DNA of 64,000 bases from positions 1 to 64,000 of the forward strand of contig JANNEO010000075.1 of the NCBI GenBank assembly GCA_031378805.1, read 5' to 3'. The notes beneath the pieces are model-generated. The model was not told the origin of the DNA, made no database searches, and worked only from the letters and a program-made list of their open reading frames with translations. The stretch comes from JADCCX01 sp031378805 (GTDB lineage: Bacteria; Pseudomonadota; Alphaproteobacteria; Rhizobiales; Beijerinckiaceae). The position numbers and the translations under genes were made by a program. This document shows positions 1-8,697 of the stretch, in pieces. Each line of letters begins with the position of its first letter. Position 1 is the first letter of the stretch.

Positions 1-1
1 G

Positions 2-292
2 GTGGCGCTTGCCAGCCGCAACGGAACGGGCATCCAGCTCAAGACAATCGAGACGTTCCAGTTGGGCAAGCCCGCCGTGGCGACACGGTCTTCGGTGCGC
101 GGATTGGGACAGTTGCCCACGAACTGCCTGGTGGCCGATGATGCCAAGGATTTTGCCGCGGCGCTGACCAAGCTTGTCTGGGATGTTCGTTCTGAGCGAA
201 CGCAGACCGCTGACGGCAGCCAGTTCATCGAGACGCAAAAGAAGGGCCTCGCCCTGGCGATTGCCAAAGGATTGCAGGCCCTGCGGGGTTAA
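2..292 (+). CDS. Glycosyltransferase, C-terminal fragment (5' end outside window)
   Basis: Open from the window edge to a TAA stop. The 96 visible residues match the end of GT-B glycosyltransferases of the group 1 type. The stretch GTGIQLKTIE, then GKPAVATRSSVRGL and NCLVADDAKDFAAAL, is the usual nucleotide-sugar binding part of the C-terminal Rossmann domain followed by a final helix. The true start lies upstream, so the GTG at position 2 should not be taken as the start. It converges on the ABC transporter ATPase gene, with 19 bp between the two stops. Sugar donor and acceptor cannot be read from this fragment. Confidence 0.7.
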   Translation: MALASRNGTGIQLKTIETFQLGKPAVATRSSVRGLGQLPTNCLVADDAKDFAAALTKLVWDVRSERTQTADGSQFIETQKKGLALAIAKGLQALRG

Positions 293-311
293 GGGATCGG
301 TTGCTCAGCCC

Positions 312-1922
312 CTAACCGCGCGTGCCTTCCCAGCCAATACCTGGAATCGAGTCGATCAGCGTGCGTGTGTAGGCGTGCTGAGGGCTGCTGAAGATCATGG
401 CGGGCGAACCGATCTCGACGATTTCTCCATGGCGCATCACGGCGATGCGGTCGGCGATTTCCGATGCAACGCGCAGATCGTGCGTGATGAAAAGCATGGT
501 CAGGTTCATGCGCTTCTTCATGTCGGCGATCAGCTTGAGCACCTGGGCCTGAACCGAAACATCGAGCGCGGAAACCGGCTCATCCGCGATCAGCAGTTCA
601 GGCTCCAGCGCAAGAGCGCGAGCCAGGCCGATGCGCTGGCGTTGGCCACCGGAAAACTCATGTGGAAAGCGCGAGAGGGATGCGGGGTCGAGTCCAACCA
701 GAGCCAGCAGTTCCACCGCCTTCTGCTGCGCTTGCGCTCGCGGCATACCATGCGTGACTGGTCCCTCGGCGATGATCTCGCCCACGCGCTTACGGGGATT
801 GAGCGATGCGAAGGGATCCTGGAACACCATCTGGATCTGCCGACGCATCGGCTTGAATTCGGCCTGTGTGAGGCCTGTGATCTCGCGTCCATTGACATGG
901 ATCGCACCGCCCGTGCTCTCGATCAGGCGGACCACGCAGCGTGCAAGCGTCGATTTGCCCGAGCCGGATTCACCAACCAACGCCAGTGTTTCGCCCCTGG
1001 CCAGCGTGAGGCTCGCGTTCTTGACGGCATGAACAGGCGTCTTGCGCACGAAAAGACCGCCCCGCCAGTAGGTCTTCGAAACATTTTCGATGCGCAGCAG
1101 GGGTGGTGCTTCCACCGCGGCCTTGGTGCGCATCTGCAAGCGTGGGACTGCCGCAATCAGATTGCGGGTATAGGTGTGCTGCGGATTGTCCATCACGGCA
1201 TCGCGCGTGCCGATCTCGACAATCCGGCCGTGTTGCATCACGGCGATCCGGTCGGCGATCTCGGCAACCACACCGAAATCATGGGTGACGAACAGGATAC
1301 CAGTGCCCTTGCTGAATTGCAGGTCGCGGATCAACGCCAGGATCTGCGCTTGCGTCGTGACATCGAGCGCAGTCGTCGGTTCATCGCAAATCAGGATCGC
1401 GGGTTTCAACACCAATGCCATGGCGATCATCACCCGTTGGCGCTGGCCACCAGACAAGCGAAAGGGATAGGCATCCACCGTTTGCTCCGGTGATGGCAGG
1501 CCGACCTCGGCCAGCAAGGCGATGGCGCGGGCGCGACGGTCGGCAACCCTTCCCACGCCGTGCGCCTCCATGACCTCGGCAATCTGTTCCCCCACGGGCA
1601 TGATCGGGTTGAGCGCTGTCATCGGCTCTTGGAAGATCATGGCGATGTGCTTGCCGCGCACACCCCGCATCGCGTCCTTCGGGAGTGTCAGCAGATCACG
1701 CCCCTCGAAGGTGATCGATCCCTTCACGACCGGAAGTCGCTTGGGCAACAGCCCCATGATGGCCGCCGCTGAAATCGACTTACCGGAGCCAGATTCCCCC
1801 ACGATACACAGGATTTCGCCCTTGGACAGGGTGAAGATGATGTCCTCGACCGCATGGAGCCGGTCAGCGCCGGCTGGAAGAGCGACGGAGAGGCCAGTCA
1901 CCTGGAGCAGCGGCTCGCTCAT
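312..1922 (-). CDS. Peptide-type ABC transporter ATP-binding protein, two ATPase domains fused
   Basis: A 536-residue cytoplasmic ATPase carrying two complete ABC domains, equivalent to DppD joined to DppF. Domain 1 has Walker A GESGSGKS at about 42-49, signature LSGGQRQR near 156, Walker B ILICDEP near 176 and the H-loop His near 214. Domain 2 repeats these with GESGSGKST near 317, FSGGQRQR and LLIADEP. Each domain is followed by the oligopeptide-transporter C-terminal extension (PQHTYTRNLIAAVP, PQHAYTRTLIDSIP). The ATG overlaps the stop of the permease gene upstream by 4 bp (ATGA), so it is translationally coupled to it. Substrate is probably a peptide or similar solute; family membership is firm, substrate is not. 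Confidence 0.95.
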   Translation of the reverse strand: MSEPLLQVTGLSVALPAGADRLHAVEDIIFTLSKGEILCIVGESGSGKSISAAAIMGLLPKRLPVVKGSITFEGRDLLTLPKDAMRGVRGKHIAMIFQEPMTALNPIMPVGEQIAEVMEAHGVGRVADRRARAIALLAEVGLPSPEQTVDAYPFRLSGGQRQRVMIAMALVLKPAILICDEPTTALDVTTQAQILALIRDLQFSKGTGILFVTHDFGVVAEIADRIAVMQHGRIVEIGTRDAVMDNPQHTYTRNLIAAVPRLQMRTKAAVEAPPLLRIENVSKTYWRGGLFVRKTPVHAVKNASLTLARGETLALVGESGSGKSTLARCVVRLIESTGGAIHVNGREITGLTQAEFKPMRRQIQMVFQDPFASLNPRKRVGEIIAEGPVTHGMPRAQAQQKAVELLALVGLDPASLSRFPHEFSGGQRQRIGLARALALEPELLIADEPVSALDVSVQAQVLKLIADMKKRMNLTMLFITHDLRVASEIADRIAVMRHGEIVEIGSPAMIFSSPQHAYTRTLIDSIPGIGWEGTRG

Positions 1923-2758
1923 GCCTCGCCTCGATCATGCAGGCGCGGATTCAGTGCATCCGAAATGCCCTCGCCGATCAGGTTGAGGGCCAGCACGGTG
2001 AGGAACAGCGCGATTCCAGGAAAGACGCTGGTCCACCACGCAATACGGATGGTGGAGCGCCCAGAGCCGATCATGAATCCCCAGCTCATCACATTGGGAT
2101 CGCCCAGTCCAAGGAACGACAACGCGGCCTCAAGCAGGATCGCAGTTGCGACCATGAAGGAGGAGAGCACCACGATGGGCGACAGTGCATTGGGCAGGAT
2201 CTGCCCGAAGATAATCTGCGCCCTGCCCTGCCCCAGCACGATCGCCGCCTGCACGAACTCCCGCGAGCGCAAGCTCATGAATTCCGCCCGCACGACACGC
2301 GCCACCGGTGGCCAGGACACGATCGCCACAGCCATGACGATGGAGGCGACCGAGGGCTGGAAGATCGCCACGATCAGCAGCGCAAGAATGAAGCTCGGGA
2401 TCGACTGGAAAAATTCCGTGAAACGCATCAGCACGTCATCCACCCAGCCACCGGAATAGCCAGCCACCGCGCCAAGCGTGACGCCAATGAGCAGCGCGGC
2501 CAGCGTTGCGCCGCCGCCGACAATCAACGAGACGCGCGCGCCATGCACGATGGTGAACCAGACATCGCGCCCCAGCATGTCCGTGCCCAGCCAATGCGCA
2601 GGATCAAACGCATCAGTGCGCGGTGGGCCCGCCATCCGCCAGGGATCGCCCGGCGCGATCAGCGGCGCAAACAGTGCCATCAGCAGCACGATGGTGAAGA
2701 TCACGCAGCCGATGACCGCTCCCCTATTGCGCGCAAACCGCCGCCAGAAGCCGCTCAT
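1919..2758 (-). CDS. ABC transporter permease, DppC type
   Basis: A 279-residue inner-membrane permease of the BPD_transp_1 family. It has a short cytoplasmic N-terminus, a first membrane segment (VIGCVIFTIVLLMALFAPLIAP), the DppC N-terminal periplasmic feature DPAHWLGTDMLGRDV, and then five further hydrophobic segments. The EAA loop that docks with the ATPase reads EFVQAAIVLGQGRAQIIFGQILPN. It overlaps both neighbours by 4 bp (ATGA), so permease B, permease C and the ATPase form one tightly coupled transcription unit. Length is normal for the family. Confidence 0.95.
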   Translation of the reverse strand: MSGFWRRFARNRGAVIGCVIFTIVLLMALFAPLIAPGDPWRMAGPPRTDAFDPAHWLGTDMLGRDVWFTIVHGARVSLIVGGGATLAALLIGVTLGAVAGYSGGWVDDVLMRFTEFFQSIPSFILALLIVAIFQPSVASIVMAVAIVSWPPVARVVRAEFMSLRSREFVQAAIVLGQGRAQIIFGQILPNALSPIVVLSSFMVATAILLEAALSFLGLGDPNVMSWGFMIGSGRSTIRIAWWTSVFPGIALFLTVLALNLIGEGISDALNPRLHDRGEA

Positions 2759-3741
2759 CCCTCCACCTCGATGCGGGGATCGATGAGCGCGATGACCACG
2801 TCGGTGATCAGATTGATGATGACGGCCATGGCCGAGGTCACGATGAAGACGCCCAGCAGCAAGTTGTAGTCTCGCGCCAGCAGCGCCTCGAAGGCCAGCC
2901 GCCCCACGCCGGGCCAGGAGAATACGGTCTCGACTAGGATGGAGCCACCGACGAGTTGTCCTGCCTGCACGCCCGCGAAGCCTATGACCGGGAGGATCGC
3001 GTTGCGTAGCACGTGACGCCGCAGGATCGGCCCTTCGGAAAGGCCCTTGGCCCGCGCCGTCCGCACGAAATCCTGGCTGGCGATCTCCAGCATCGACGAG
3101 CGCGTCAGCCGTGCGTAAAGCGCCATGTAGAACAACCCGAGAGTCAACGCGGGGAGCACAAGATGGTGGGCGACATCCAGCACCGCCGTCAGGCCCGTGT
3201 AGTCCTGTCCAACGCTGAACATGCCAAGCGCTGGCAACCAGTTGAGCCGCACCGAGAACACCAGGATGAAGATCAGCCCGACCCAGAAAATAGGCGTGGC
3301 GTAGAAGGTCAGCGCCAGAACAGTCACCGCGCTGTCCGCGAAGGTGCCGACACGTCGTGCAGCCATTGCACCCAGGCTGATGCCCGCGGCGAGCGAAAAG
3401 GCGAAGGCGGTGCCGGTGAGCAGGATTGTCGCGGGCAGGCGCTCGCCTATCAGGCCCAGCACGCTGCGCTGCACCCGGTGGGAAAAACCGAAATCGAAAC
3501 TGGCGATGCCCTTGAGGTAAATCCAGAGCTGGACGAACAGCGGTTCATCCAGTCTGAACTGTTGGCGCAGCTGCGCCATGAATTGCGCGTCCGCCGCACC
3601 AGATTGACCCGCAATCACGCTGGCGGGATCGCCCGGTGCGAGCCGGACGATGAAGAAAGCGACGATGATCACGCCCAACACGACCCCGAAGGCCTTGAAA
3701 AGCCTGCGGCCAAGAAAGGCTAGAAAGGCAGAGAGCGTCAT
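2755..3741 (-). CDS. ABC transporter permease, DppB type
   Basis: A 328-residue inner-membrane permease. The N-terminal segment carries the DppB hallmark FFIVRLAPGDPASVIAG, followed by about five more membrane spans. The EAA loop reads DFVRTARAKGLSEGPILRRHVLRNA. It pairs with the DppC-type permease that follows with a 4-bp overlap. The binding-protein gene lies upstream on the same strand, separated by about 145 bp that hold a multi-hairpin palindromic repeat, so the two may be uncoupled at the RNA level. Confidence 0.95.
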   Translation of the reverse strand: MTLSAFLAFLGRRLFKAFGVVLGVIIVAFFIVRLAPGDPASVIAGQSGAADAQFMAQLRQQFRLDEPLFVQLWIYLKGIASFDFGFSHRVQRSVLGLIGERLPATILLTGTAFAFSLAAGISLGAMAARRVGTFADSAVTVLALTFYATPIFWVGLIFILVFSVRLNWLPALGMFSVGQDYTGLTAVLDVAHHLVLPALTLGLFYMALYARLTRSSMLEIASQDFVRTARAKGLSEGPILRRHVLRNAILPVIGFAGVQAGQLVGGSILVETVFSWPGVGRLAFEALLARDYNLLLGVFIVTSAMAVIINLITDVVIALIDPRIEVEG

Positions 3742-3754
3742 GGCTGGATTTCTT

Positions 3755-3856
3755 CCTTCTCCCCCGAGAGAAGGTGGTCGGCGGAGCCGACCGGATGAGG
3801 GAGAACCGCCGACATCAGGGCTTCTCCCTCATCCGCCCTGCTCCGCAGGGCACCCT
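3755..3856. repeat. Intergenic palindromic repeat element with several stem-loops
   Basis: Between the binding protein and permease genes several hairpins follow each other: CCTTCTC/GAGAAGG (3755-3774), GTCGGC/GCCGAC around 3778-3792, CCCTGC/GCAGGG near 3837-3851, and a 14-bp inverted pair CGGATGAGGGAGAA (3792-3805) with TTCTCCCTCATCCG (3822-3835). This layout is typical of REP-like elements scattered in rhizobial genomes. In the transcript it could fold and lower read-through from the binding-protein gene into the permeases, or stabilise the upstream message. It has no coding capacity. Confidence 0.6.
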
Positions 3857-3886
3857 CCCCCAGGGGGGAAGGAAACACTATGCGTT

Positions 3887-5494
3887 TCACCCGAAGCTCA
3901 CGTCGGCGAAATTCGCGTGGATGCCTGTCGCTCCTGTCACCACGTTCTTCAGCCGCTTGTCATGGATGGTGGGGAAGGACAATTCCATCAGCCAGATCAA
4001 CGGCATGTCTTCGACCAGTGCCTTCTGGATTTCGGAAAAGGCCGCCGCACGGGCCGCCTGGCTGCCGCTTTCGCGGGCCGTCTTGAACAGTTCGTCCACT
4101 TTCGGGCTGGAGTAACCAGCCGTATTCGTGAAGGCGATTTTCTGGATGTTGGTGGAGACATAAGTCCGTTCCACGCCCAAGGTCGGATCACCCCACTGAT
4201 AGACGAAGTTGACGGTGACATCATATTCCCACTGGCCCAGCTTGCGCGCCCAAGTTGCGGCATCAACCGCTTCGGCCACAAGTTTCACGCCAATCTTCGA
4301 GAACTGCTGGCGGATATACTCACCCAGCCGGTTCCATATCTCGCCGTAGGGCAACGGCATGAACTTCAGCTCGAAGCGGATGCCGTCGGCACCAGCCTTC
4401 AGGCCCGCCTCATCCAGAAGCGCAGCCGCCGCCTTCTCGTCGAAGGCCGGTAGCTTGACAGAAGCGTCGTGGAATTTTGTGGCCGAACTGATGGGGCTGG
4501 TGGCCGCCTTGCCCACGCCGAACCAGAGGCGCTGCACGATGAAGTTCCGGTCGATCGCCATCGAAAGGGCGCGGCGCACTTTCGGGTTGTCGAGAGGCTT
4601 CACACGATGGTTGAGCTCGATCCACGACAGCGGACCGAAATACTCCCATCCGCCCAGATTGACCTCGAGATTCGGCTCCGCCTTGAAGCGCGGCACGTCG
4701 AAAGCCTCGATGTCGTTGAAGGCGGTGAGTTGGACCTGGCCGGTCTGAAGGGTCACGCCACGGAGGTTCGAGTCCGGAATAACCCGGTAGATCAGTTCTT
4801 CGAGCTTGGGCTGGCCCGCGACCCAGTATTTGTCGTTCTTGACCAGCTTGATGAAGTTGCCACGCTGCCATTCGCCCAGCTTGAACGGCCCGGTGCCGAT
4901 CGGGGCCTGGTTGGCCGGGTTGTTGCGCATCGCAGCCGCATCACCACCATCATAGATGTGCTTGGCCATGATCGCGCAGGTCGTGGCATCGAACATCAGC
5001 AGGAATGGCTCGAAGGGCGCCTTCAGCTTGATTTCGACGGTGTTGGCGTCCTTGGCCAGGCAGGTCTCGATGCGCTGGAAGATGGCGCGGGAACGCGGCG
5101 ACAACTCCATGTGGAACTTCATGATGGAGAAAACGACATCGTCAGCCGAGAACGGCTTGCCGTCATGCCAGGTGACACCGGTCTGCAAGTTGAAGGTGTA
5201 GGTCACGTTATCGGCTGCCAGAGCCCAGCTTTTCGCCAGTCCCGGCTGCGGCTCGACCTTCTGGTTGTATGTCAGCAAGCCTTCGAAGACCTTGCAGCCC
5301 ACGATGAGCGTCGGCCCTTGATTGTTGACGCCCGGCACGATGATTGGCGGCTCCGGCGTGATCAAGGTCGTCAACGTGCCGGTGCGGCGTGCCTGCGCCC
5401 ATGCGTGCCGCGTCATCATGCCGAACGGTGTCGCTATCAAAGCGGCCGCAAGGCCCTTGGTGACCGAACGGCGGCTGGTGGTCATGGATGTCAT
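3887..5494 (-). CDS. ABC transporter substrate-binding protein, peptide/nickel family (SBP_bac_5)
   Basis: A periplasmic solute-binding protein of about 535 residues. The start was set at the ATG giving MTSMTTSRRSV because an AGGGGAG ribosome-binding site sits just upstream; the reading frame continues further upstream but without signal character. The N-terminus has a twin-arginine-like signal (SRRSVTKG, hydrophobic stretch, cleavage after AWAQ). The body shows family hallmarks such as LAKSWALAADNVTYTFNLQTGVTWHDGKPFSADDV and NPKVRRALSMAIDR. It delivers substrate to the downstream DppBC-type permeases and fused ATPase. It is divergent from the GMC oxidoreductase gene, suggesting a shared control region at 5495-5574. 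Confidence 0.93.
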   Translation of the reverse strand: MTSMTTSRRSVTKGLAAALIATPFGMMTRHAWAQARRTGTLTTLITPEPPIIVPGVNNQGPTLIVGCKVFEGLLTYNQKVEPQPGLAKSWALAADNVTYTFNLQTGVTWHDGKPFSADDVVFSIMKFHMELSPRSRAIFQRIETCLAKDANTVEIKLKAPFEPFLLMFDATTCAIMAKHIYDGGDAAAMRNNPANQAPIGTGPFKLGEWQRGNFIKLVKNDKYWVAGQPKLEELIYRVIPDSNLRGVTLQTGQVQLTAFNDIEAFDVPRFKAEPNLEVNLGGWEYFGPLSWIELNHRVKPLDNPKVRRALSMAIDRNFIVQRLWFGVGKAATSPISSATKFHDASVKLPAFDEKAAAALLDEAGLKAGADGIRFELKFMPLPYGEIWNRLGEYIRQQFSKIGVKLVAEAVDAATWARKLGQWEYDVTVNFVYQWGDPTLGVERTYVSTNIQKIAFTNTAGYSSPKVDELFKTARESGSQAARAAAFSEIQKALVEDMPLIWLMELSFPTIHDKRLKNVVTGATGIHANFADVSFG

Positions 5495-5574
5495 CGGTGC
5501 TCTCCCCTGCAAATTCCTGGATTGCAGTAGAACGGCACTTTGCGGCGGACGCAAGCACTGCAATGGTTCTGCTT

Positions 5575-7296
5575 ATGACGATTCCCGAAAAGCCCTTTGA
5601 CATCATCATCGTTGGCGGCGGGTCCGCAGGCTGCGTGCTGGCGGCACGCCTGTCTGAGGATGCGCATCGTGAAGTCCTGCTGATCGAGGCGGGCCGGGAT
5701 CTCACGGCGAACTCTGCCCCAGCCGAAGTTCTGTCGCCCTATCCAGGGCTTGCCTATTTCGATCCGGCCCTAAGTCACGCGGGTCTGATGGTGGGGTTTT
5801 CCGCCGGGCGTGGCAACGCAGCGTCGAGTCGTTCGCGCAGCCCCTACAGCCAAGGCAAGGTGCTGGGCGGCGGCTCGGCGATCAATGGCATCGGTGCAAA
5901 CCGCGGATCGCCGGCGGACTATGACGAATGGGAAGCCATGGGAGCCGAGGGCTGGCGCTGGGATACTGTGCTGCCCTTCTTCTGCAAACTGGAGCGCGAC
6001 CTTGACATCTCCGATGATTTCCATGGGCGCGATGGTCCGCTGCCGATCCGGCGGGTGCCGGTGGACTGGCGCTCCGGCTTCGTGCGGGCTGGCGTTCAGG
6101 CGCTCGAAAAGCGCGGGATAGCCGAGCACCCCGATCAGAACGGTGAATGGCGTGACGGCATCTACGCCCAGAAGGTCAATCTCGACGAGCAGATGCGCCG
6201 TGTTCCCACATCGTTGGGCTGGCTCACGCCAGACGTGCGGCAAAGATCCAACCTGACGATCATCACGGGTGTCTCCGTGGCGCGGCTGATCACGGAAGGC
6301 CGCCGCGTGACAGGCGTATCGCTCGATCTCGGGCTCCAGTTGATGCCGGTGAAAGGGCGAGAGGTCATCGTTGCGGCTGGGGCGCTCCATACGCCGACCC
6401 TGCTGATGCGCAGCGGTCTTGGACCCGCACCCCACCTTCAAGATAGGGGCATCACGCCGGTTGTCCATATTCCCGGGGTCGGGCGCAATTTGATGGAGCA
6501 TCCCTATGCGGGCATCGCTTTTCACCTGCCGCGCCGGTCGCGGATGCTCTCGGACGATCATCACCATATCCCCGCGGTCTGGCGTTTCTCGTCCAGGTTC
6601 GAGGGCTGCCCAGAAGGCGACATGCATCTCGGCCTGATGGGGCGCAGCGCCTGGCACGGCATCGGTCGACGCATGGCAGCGCTCGCGTTCTGGGTGAACA
6701 AGAGCTACAGCCGCGGCTTCGTTGAGCTGGACCGCGATGTCGATGCGCCGCCGATCGTGGAAATGCAACTGCTCTCGGACGAGCGAGATCGGCGTCGGCT
6801 GAAGGACGCGTTCCACCTGGCAGCGGGACTGGCTGTCGAGATCACGGCAACCGGTGCCGCTGGCCCTGGGCAGCCCGCCCGCATGTCGGACCGAGCGCGT
6901 CAGTATGGCGCCAGAACGCTGCGCAACCGCATCCTCACGGGATTGGCTGCCGCAGCCATCGACCTCAGTGGCCCGTATGCGGCGCGGTTCTTGAACCGCC
7001 TGACTGCCGAAGGGCCGACAGTGGCAGACCTTTTGGCGGACGAGCGGGCGCTCGATGAGTATCTTGACCAATCCGTCATCGGCGTCTGGCACGCCTCCGG
7101 AACGTGTCGGATGGGCGCGGTCGGCGATGCCATGGCCGTGACGGATCAGCAGGGGCGGGTGCGCGGGGTGGATGGGTTGCGAATCTGCGATGCATCGCTC
7201 TTCCCGAGTATTCCCTGCGCCAACCTCAACGTACCAGTCATCATGGTGGCGGAGCGTATCGCCTCGCTGATGCGTGGCGAACAGGCCAACGTGTAA
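5575..7296 (+). CDS. GMC-family FAD-dependent oxidoreductase (choline dehydrogenase-like)
   Basis: About 573 residues. The N-terminal FAD dinucleotide-binding motif is DIIIVGGGSAGCVLAARL, residues about 9-26. GMC signature 1 (GKVLGGGSAINGIGANRG) and signature 2 (GALHTPTLLMRSGLGP) follow. The C-terminal catalytic part has VWHASGTCRMG with the active His and CANLNVP with the second conserved polar residue. It oxidises a primary alcohol or polyol, probably in the cytoplasm since no signal is seen. The start is uncertain: ATG 5575 fits homologous N-termini, ATG 5563 is possible, and neither has a strong ribosome-binding site. The divergent peptide importer may bring in a related substrate, which is inference only. 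Confidence 0.9.
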   Translation: MTIPEKPFDIIIVGGGSAGCVLAARLSEDAHREVLLIEAGRDLTANSAPAEVLSPYPGLAYFDPALSHAGLMVGFSAGRGNAASSRSRSPYSQGKVLGGGSAINGIGANRGSPADYDEWEAMGAEGWRWDTVLPFFCKLERDLDISDDFHGRDGPLPIRRVPVDWRSGFVRAGVQALEKRGIAEHPDQNGEWRDGIYAQKVNLDEQMRRVPTSLGWLTPDVRQRSNLTIITGVSVARLITEGRRVTGVSLDLGLQLMPVKGREVIVAAGALHTPTLLMRSGLGPAPHLQDRGITPVVHIPGVGRNLMEHPYAGIAFHLPRRSRMLSDDHHHIPAVWRFSSRFEGCPEGDMHLGLMGRSAWHGIGRRMAALAFWVNKSYSRGFVELDRDVDAPPIVEMQLLSDERDRRRLKDAFHLAAGLAVEITATGAAGPGQPARMSDRARQYGARTLRNRILTGLAAAAIDLSGPYAARFLNRLTAEGPTVADLLADERALDEYLDQSVIGVWHASGTCRMGAVGDAMAVTDQQGRVRGVDGLRICDASLFPSIPCANLNVPVIMVAERIASLMRGEQANV

Positions 7297-7410
7297 ACCG
7301 CCGCAGTGATCCGGGGTTAAGGTAAAAGCAGTTTTGTGGATGCCAATGCACCCAATCGTAGGCATTATGGTGCCATAAGACAGCGTATATTCACGAGCGG
7401 GACGAATTCG

Positions 7411-8691
7411 GTGAACCAGAATACGGCAAGCCAATTGTTGAGCGATTCTCTTGCCATGGCGCGGCATGAGGAAACGCGCGGCCTTGTGCTGGAACGTGAT
7501 CTGGTTCTCTCCGGTTCACGGATCGAGTTTCTGGCGCTGGCATTGCGACAATCGCCGATGGCCGCAGTGCATTTCCTGCTGGGCAACGTGGGTGAAACGA
7601 GCGCCTTGCCGTTCAATCCCGATGCGCTGCGCTATGATCATGCCCGGATCAACACCCTGCGTGAGCGCCTTGCCCTTGGGCAACCGATCGAGATTGGCAG
7701 TGCGCTCCCCTCGGGCTGGAAGGACGATATCCTGCGCCATCTCGGGCTGTTGCCAGGCTCAACTGCACCCGTGACCTTGCAGCAACAGCCTGCTTCAGTA
7801 TCACCCCAAGGCGGCGTGGTGGCCTACATCAAGGCCATGCGCTTGCAGCAATGGTCGAAGAACGTGCTCGTCTTCGTTCCCGTCGTGATGTCGCACCAAT
7901 TCCTCGAAGCCCAGCCCATGCTCAATGCCCTGCTGGCGTTCCTGTGCTTCGGTCTGGTTGCGTCCTCGATTTATCTGATGAACGACATCATGGACCTGCA
8001 TCAGGATCGCAGGCATCCCACCAAGCATCGCAGACCTTTCGCCAGCGGGGCCATCCCGCTCGCGCATGGCTTGATGATGTTTCCGTTTCTCGTCGGGCTG
8101 GCGCTTTATCTCGCCAGCCTTCTGCCACCCATGTTCGCGGTGACGATGGCTGTCTATTTTACCCTGAATCTGGCTTATACGTTTTACCTCAAGCGCAAGC
8201 TTCTGGTCGATGTGCTGGCATTGTCGGGCTGCTACACGCTGCGGATTCTTGCGGGCAATGCCGCTGGGCCCATTGAAATCTCGAACTGGCTGCTGGCCTT
8301 CTCGATGTTCCTTTTCCTGAGCCTGGCTCTGGTGAAGCGCTATGTCGAACTCGATACGGTCGAGACCGAGCAGCCTGACGAGAAGCGCGTGATGGGCCGT
8401 GGCTACCGCCGCGGCGATCTTGACATGCTGTCACAGCTTGGCGTCGCCAGTGGCTTTGCCGCTGTGATCGTTCTGGCCCTTTTCGTGGAAGGCGCGGGAA
8501 AGTCCGGCCTCTACAAACACCGCGAACTGATATGGCTTGTCTGTCCGATCGTGCTTTACGTGATCGGCCGGATCTGGGTGCTTGCGAAACGCCGTGAACT
8601 GCCGGACGATCCGATCTATTTCATCATCAAGGACTGGCGCAGCCATCTGATGGGCGCGATCGTCGCTCTTGTCTTTTTCCTGGCGACCTGA
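7411..8691 (+). CDS. UbiA-family prenyltransferase with degenerate N-terminal HAD-like region
   Basis: A polytopic membrane protein of about 426 residues. The UbiA part starts near residue 135 and contains the prenyl-diphosphate/metal motif NDIMDLHQDRRHPTKHRRPF near 191-210 and a second conserved segment YTFYLKRKLLVDVLALSGCYTLRIL. The motif spacing and KxRP ending resemble the decaprenyl-phosphate phosphoribosyltransferase (Rv3806c, NoeC) branch rather than ubiquinone UbiA. Residues about 20-110 resemble the HAD domain fused to UbiA in related proteins, but the DxDxT motif is lost. GTG 7411 is the chosen start; an upstream ATG at 7336 is possible. It lies 6 bp before the DprE1-like gene, with which it forms an operon. 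Confidence 0.87.
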   Translation: MNQNTASQLLSDSLAMARHEETRGLVLERDLVLSGSRIEFLALALRQSPMAAVHFLLGNVGETSALPFNPDALRYDHARINTLRERLALGQPIEIGSALPSGWKDDILRHLGLLPGSTAPVTLQQQPASVSPQGGVVAYIKAMRLQQWSKNVLVFVPVVMSHQFLEAQPMLNALLAFLCFGLVASSIYLMNDIMDLHQDRRHPTKHRRPFASGAIPLAHGLMMFPFLVGLALYLASLLPPMFAVTMAVYFTLNLAYTFYLKRKLLVDVLALSGCYTLRILAGNAAGPIEISNWLLAFSMFLFLSLALVKRYVELDTVETEQPDEKRVMGRGYRRGDLDMLSQLGVASGFAAVIVLALFVEGAGKSGLYKHRELIWLVCPIVLYVIGRIWVLAKRRELPDDPIYFIIKDWRSHLMGAIVALVFFLAT

Positions 8692-8697
8692 CCGGCG

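Noticed and set aside
174..1493. Long open frame (439 codons) on the plus strand
   Set aside because: Lies entirely antisense to the ABC ATPase gene, which has all expected motifs; no ribosome-binding site or family motif.
5770..7467. 565-codon minus-strand open frame
   Set aside because: Antisense shadow of the GMC oxidoreductase; His/Arg/Pro-rich composition typical of reverse-strand translation of GC-rich genes.
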